From: Bacteroidota bacterium
Lineage (GTDB): Bacteria > Bacteroidota > Bacteroidia > Bacteroidales > Dysgonomonadaceae
Assembly: GCA_023424395.1 (NCBI GenBank)
Contig: JAFADY010000050.1
Span: forward strand, 62,001 to 126,000
Reading direction: 5' to 3'
Length of the DNA stretch: 64,000 nucleotides
The notes below the pieces were generated by a model that was not told the origin of the DNA, did not search any database, and worked only from the letters and a program-made list of their open reading frames with translations. Position 1 is the first letter of the stretch. Each line of letters opens with the position of its first letter. Below are positions 63,001-64,000 of this stretch, piece after piece. The translations under genes were made by a program, and so were the position numbers.

Positions 63001-64000
63001 ATGAAAAAAATATTATCATCAGCTATTTTCGTTTTTTTACAATTGAGTGTTTTTGCGCAACAAAATTCCTTAACACCCAGCCAGCAAAATCTCGGAAATG
63101 GGTATTTCGAGATCAATGCTAATCAACGAGGTCAACACGGTGATATTTTAGTTGGAGATATTGATAATGATGGCGATTTAGATTTAATAGTTGGTGGAGA
63201 ACAGCGGTTTAGTCCCTGGATGTATCAAGGTGGAACATATTTTAACGATGGTACAGGGAAATTCACACAAATGGATCCATCAAGAAATTTGGTTACTCCC
63301 GGAGGATATTCTTATATGGATTTTGGAGACATTGATGGCGACGGATTTATGGATATTATTTACTGTGGAGTAAATAATCAAGGAACAAAAAGTCATAATG
63401 GTATTGCGATAAATGACGGTAAAGGACTCTTCATCCCATCCGAAACAGATAAATATCCTATGCCGCCAAACAGAAGTACGTATTGTGCATTTGGCGATTT
63501 TAATAACGACGGGCTACTCGACTATTTTTTTGCCGGTACTTTCACCTCGTTCGGTAGCAGAGATCAATCATATGCAGCAATATATTTTCAGCATGAGAAT
63601 GGTTCATTTATTGAAGATCGTTCTTCTTTTACAGATTATCCACTTACCGATGCAATATGCAGTATTGTCGATTTCGATAATGATGGTTTTTTGGATATTT
63701 TCGTTACCGGATTCCTTGACACACAAGATCAGTGGCCGGTTTGCCCATATATGTGGGCTCGATTTACCGTGCCGTTCAGAAATATGGGTGATGGGAAGTT
63801 TGAACCAATAGATATTTCAAATCGTGTATTTAGAAAAGGCTTCGGTTCGTTGGACTGGGCAGATATCGACGGGAATGGATATTTGGATTTTATACAGTAT
63901 GGAGAATCTTACCCCGGAGAAGGAGAGGATAGTCAATACAAAACACGGATTTACAAACAACTAAGCCCGGGTATATTCAAAGAAGCCTACATGTATGATG
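63001..64000 (+). CDS. Secreted FG-GAP/VCBS-repeat protein, truncated by the window end
   Basis: An ORF starts at the ATG at 63001 and stays open to the last base (333 codons seen). It has a Sec signal (FVFLQLSVFAQ) and at least five calcium-binding FG-GAP/VCBS repeats with the DxDxDG core: GDIDNDGDLDLIV, GDIDGDGFMDII, GDFNNDGLLDYFF, VDFDNDGFLDIFV and ADIDGNGYLDFI. This predicts a beta-propeller, secreted or on the surface. It follows the kinase by 58 bases on the same strand, so it probably belongs to the locus. The missing C-terminus may hold a sorting domain or catalytic part. Confidence 0.85.
   Translation, partial: MKKILSSAIFVFLQLSVFAQQNSLTPSQQNLGNGYFEINANQRGQHGDILVGDIDNDGDLDLIVGGEQRFSPWMYQGGTYFNDGTGKFTQMDPSRNLVTPGGYSYMDFGDIDGDGFMDIIYCGVNNQGTKSHNGIAINDGKGLFIPSETDKYPMPPNRSTYCAFGDFNNDGLLDYFFAGTFTSFGSRDQSYAAIYFQHENGSFIEDRSSFTDYPLTDAICSIVDFDNDGFLDIFVTGFLDTQDQWPVCPYMWARFTVPFRNMGDGKFEPIDISNRVFRKGFGSLDWADIDGNGYLDFIQYGESYPGEGEDSQYKTRIYKQLSPGIFKEAYMYD

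Noticed and set aside
63191..63811. Two short plus-strand ORFs of 60 and 132 residues near the end
   Set aside because: They lie in another frame of the FG-GAP gene that opens at 63001 and runs to the window end.
1..64000. CRISPR arrays, tRNA or rRNA genes, insertion sequences
   Set aside because: I saw no regularly spaced repeats, no cloverleaf or rRNA sequence, and no transposase or terminal inverted repeats.

Overview
The window is AT-rich DNA from a member of the Bacteroidetes (order Bacteroidales). The evidence is three adjacent SusC/SusD pairs, many lipoproteins with a Cys lipobox, a type IX secretion C-terminal domain, and TAnnTTTG-type -7 promoter boxes. The gene set resembles what I remember of the Dysgonomonas D-arabinan loci, so Dysgonomonadaceae is plausible, but the sequence alone does not prove it.

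Positions 1-11.8 kb are ordinary chromosome: a TonB receptor and lipoprotein pair (minus strand), a DEAD-box RNA helicase with a DbpA-type RNA-binding tail (minus), a phosphatase-like lipoprotein whose catalytic Cys is Gly (minus), a 564-bp AT-rich gap, nadA with an rluF-like gene, a small membrane protein, and ychF.

Positions 11.9-64 kb form one co-directional polysaccharide utilisation locus that continues past the window. It begins with a LacI-family regulator. The 12-bp motif TTAATCGTTTAA lies in the regulator's promoter and again just before the first enzyme gene. Then follow GH125, L-fucose/D-arabinose isomerase, GH172, a GH33-like sialidase, DUF4185, an NHL lipoprotein, SusC/D pair 1 with an accessory lipoprotein, a DUF4886 esterase with a T9SS tail, SusC/D pair 2, a second DUF4886 protein, DUF4185, SusC/D pair 3 with a DUF4945 protein, two more DUF4185 proteins, GH172, a GH5-like enzyme, GH116, GH76, two more DUF2961/GH172 proteins, an unassigned alpha/alpha-barrel protein, a DUF6786 mutarotase-like lipoprotein, a FucP-type symporter, an AraB-type ribulokinase and a partial FG-GAP protein.

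Interpretation: this is a system for eating mycobacterial-type cell-wall glycans (arabinogalactan and lipoarabinomannan). DUF4185 (GH183) proteins would be endo-D-arabinanases, GH172 exo-alpha-D-arabinofuranosidases, and GH116 an exo-beta-D-arabinofuranosidase. GH76 and GH125 would dismantle the alpha-1,6-mannan core. The DUF4886 protein may remove ester groups. Free D-arabinose would enter through FucP, be isomerised by FucI to D-ribulose, and be phosphorylated by the AraB-like kinase to D-ribulose 5-phosphate. No fuculokinase, fuculose-phosphate aldolase, AraA or AraD is present, which argues against L-fucose or L-arabinose as the substrate. The family activities come from literature I recall. 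The assignment of this locus is inference.
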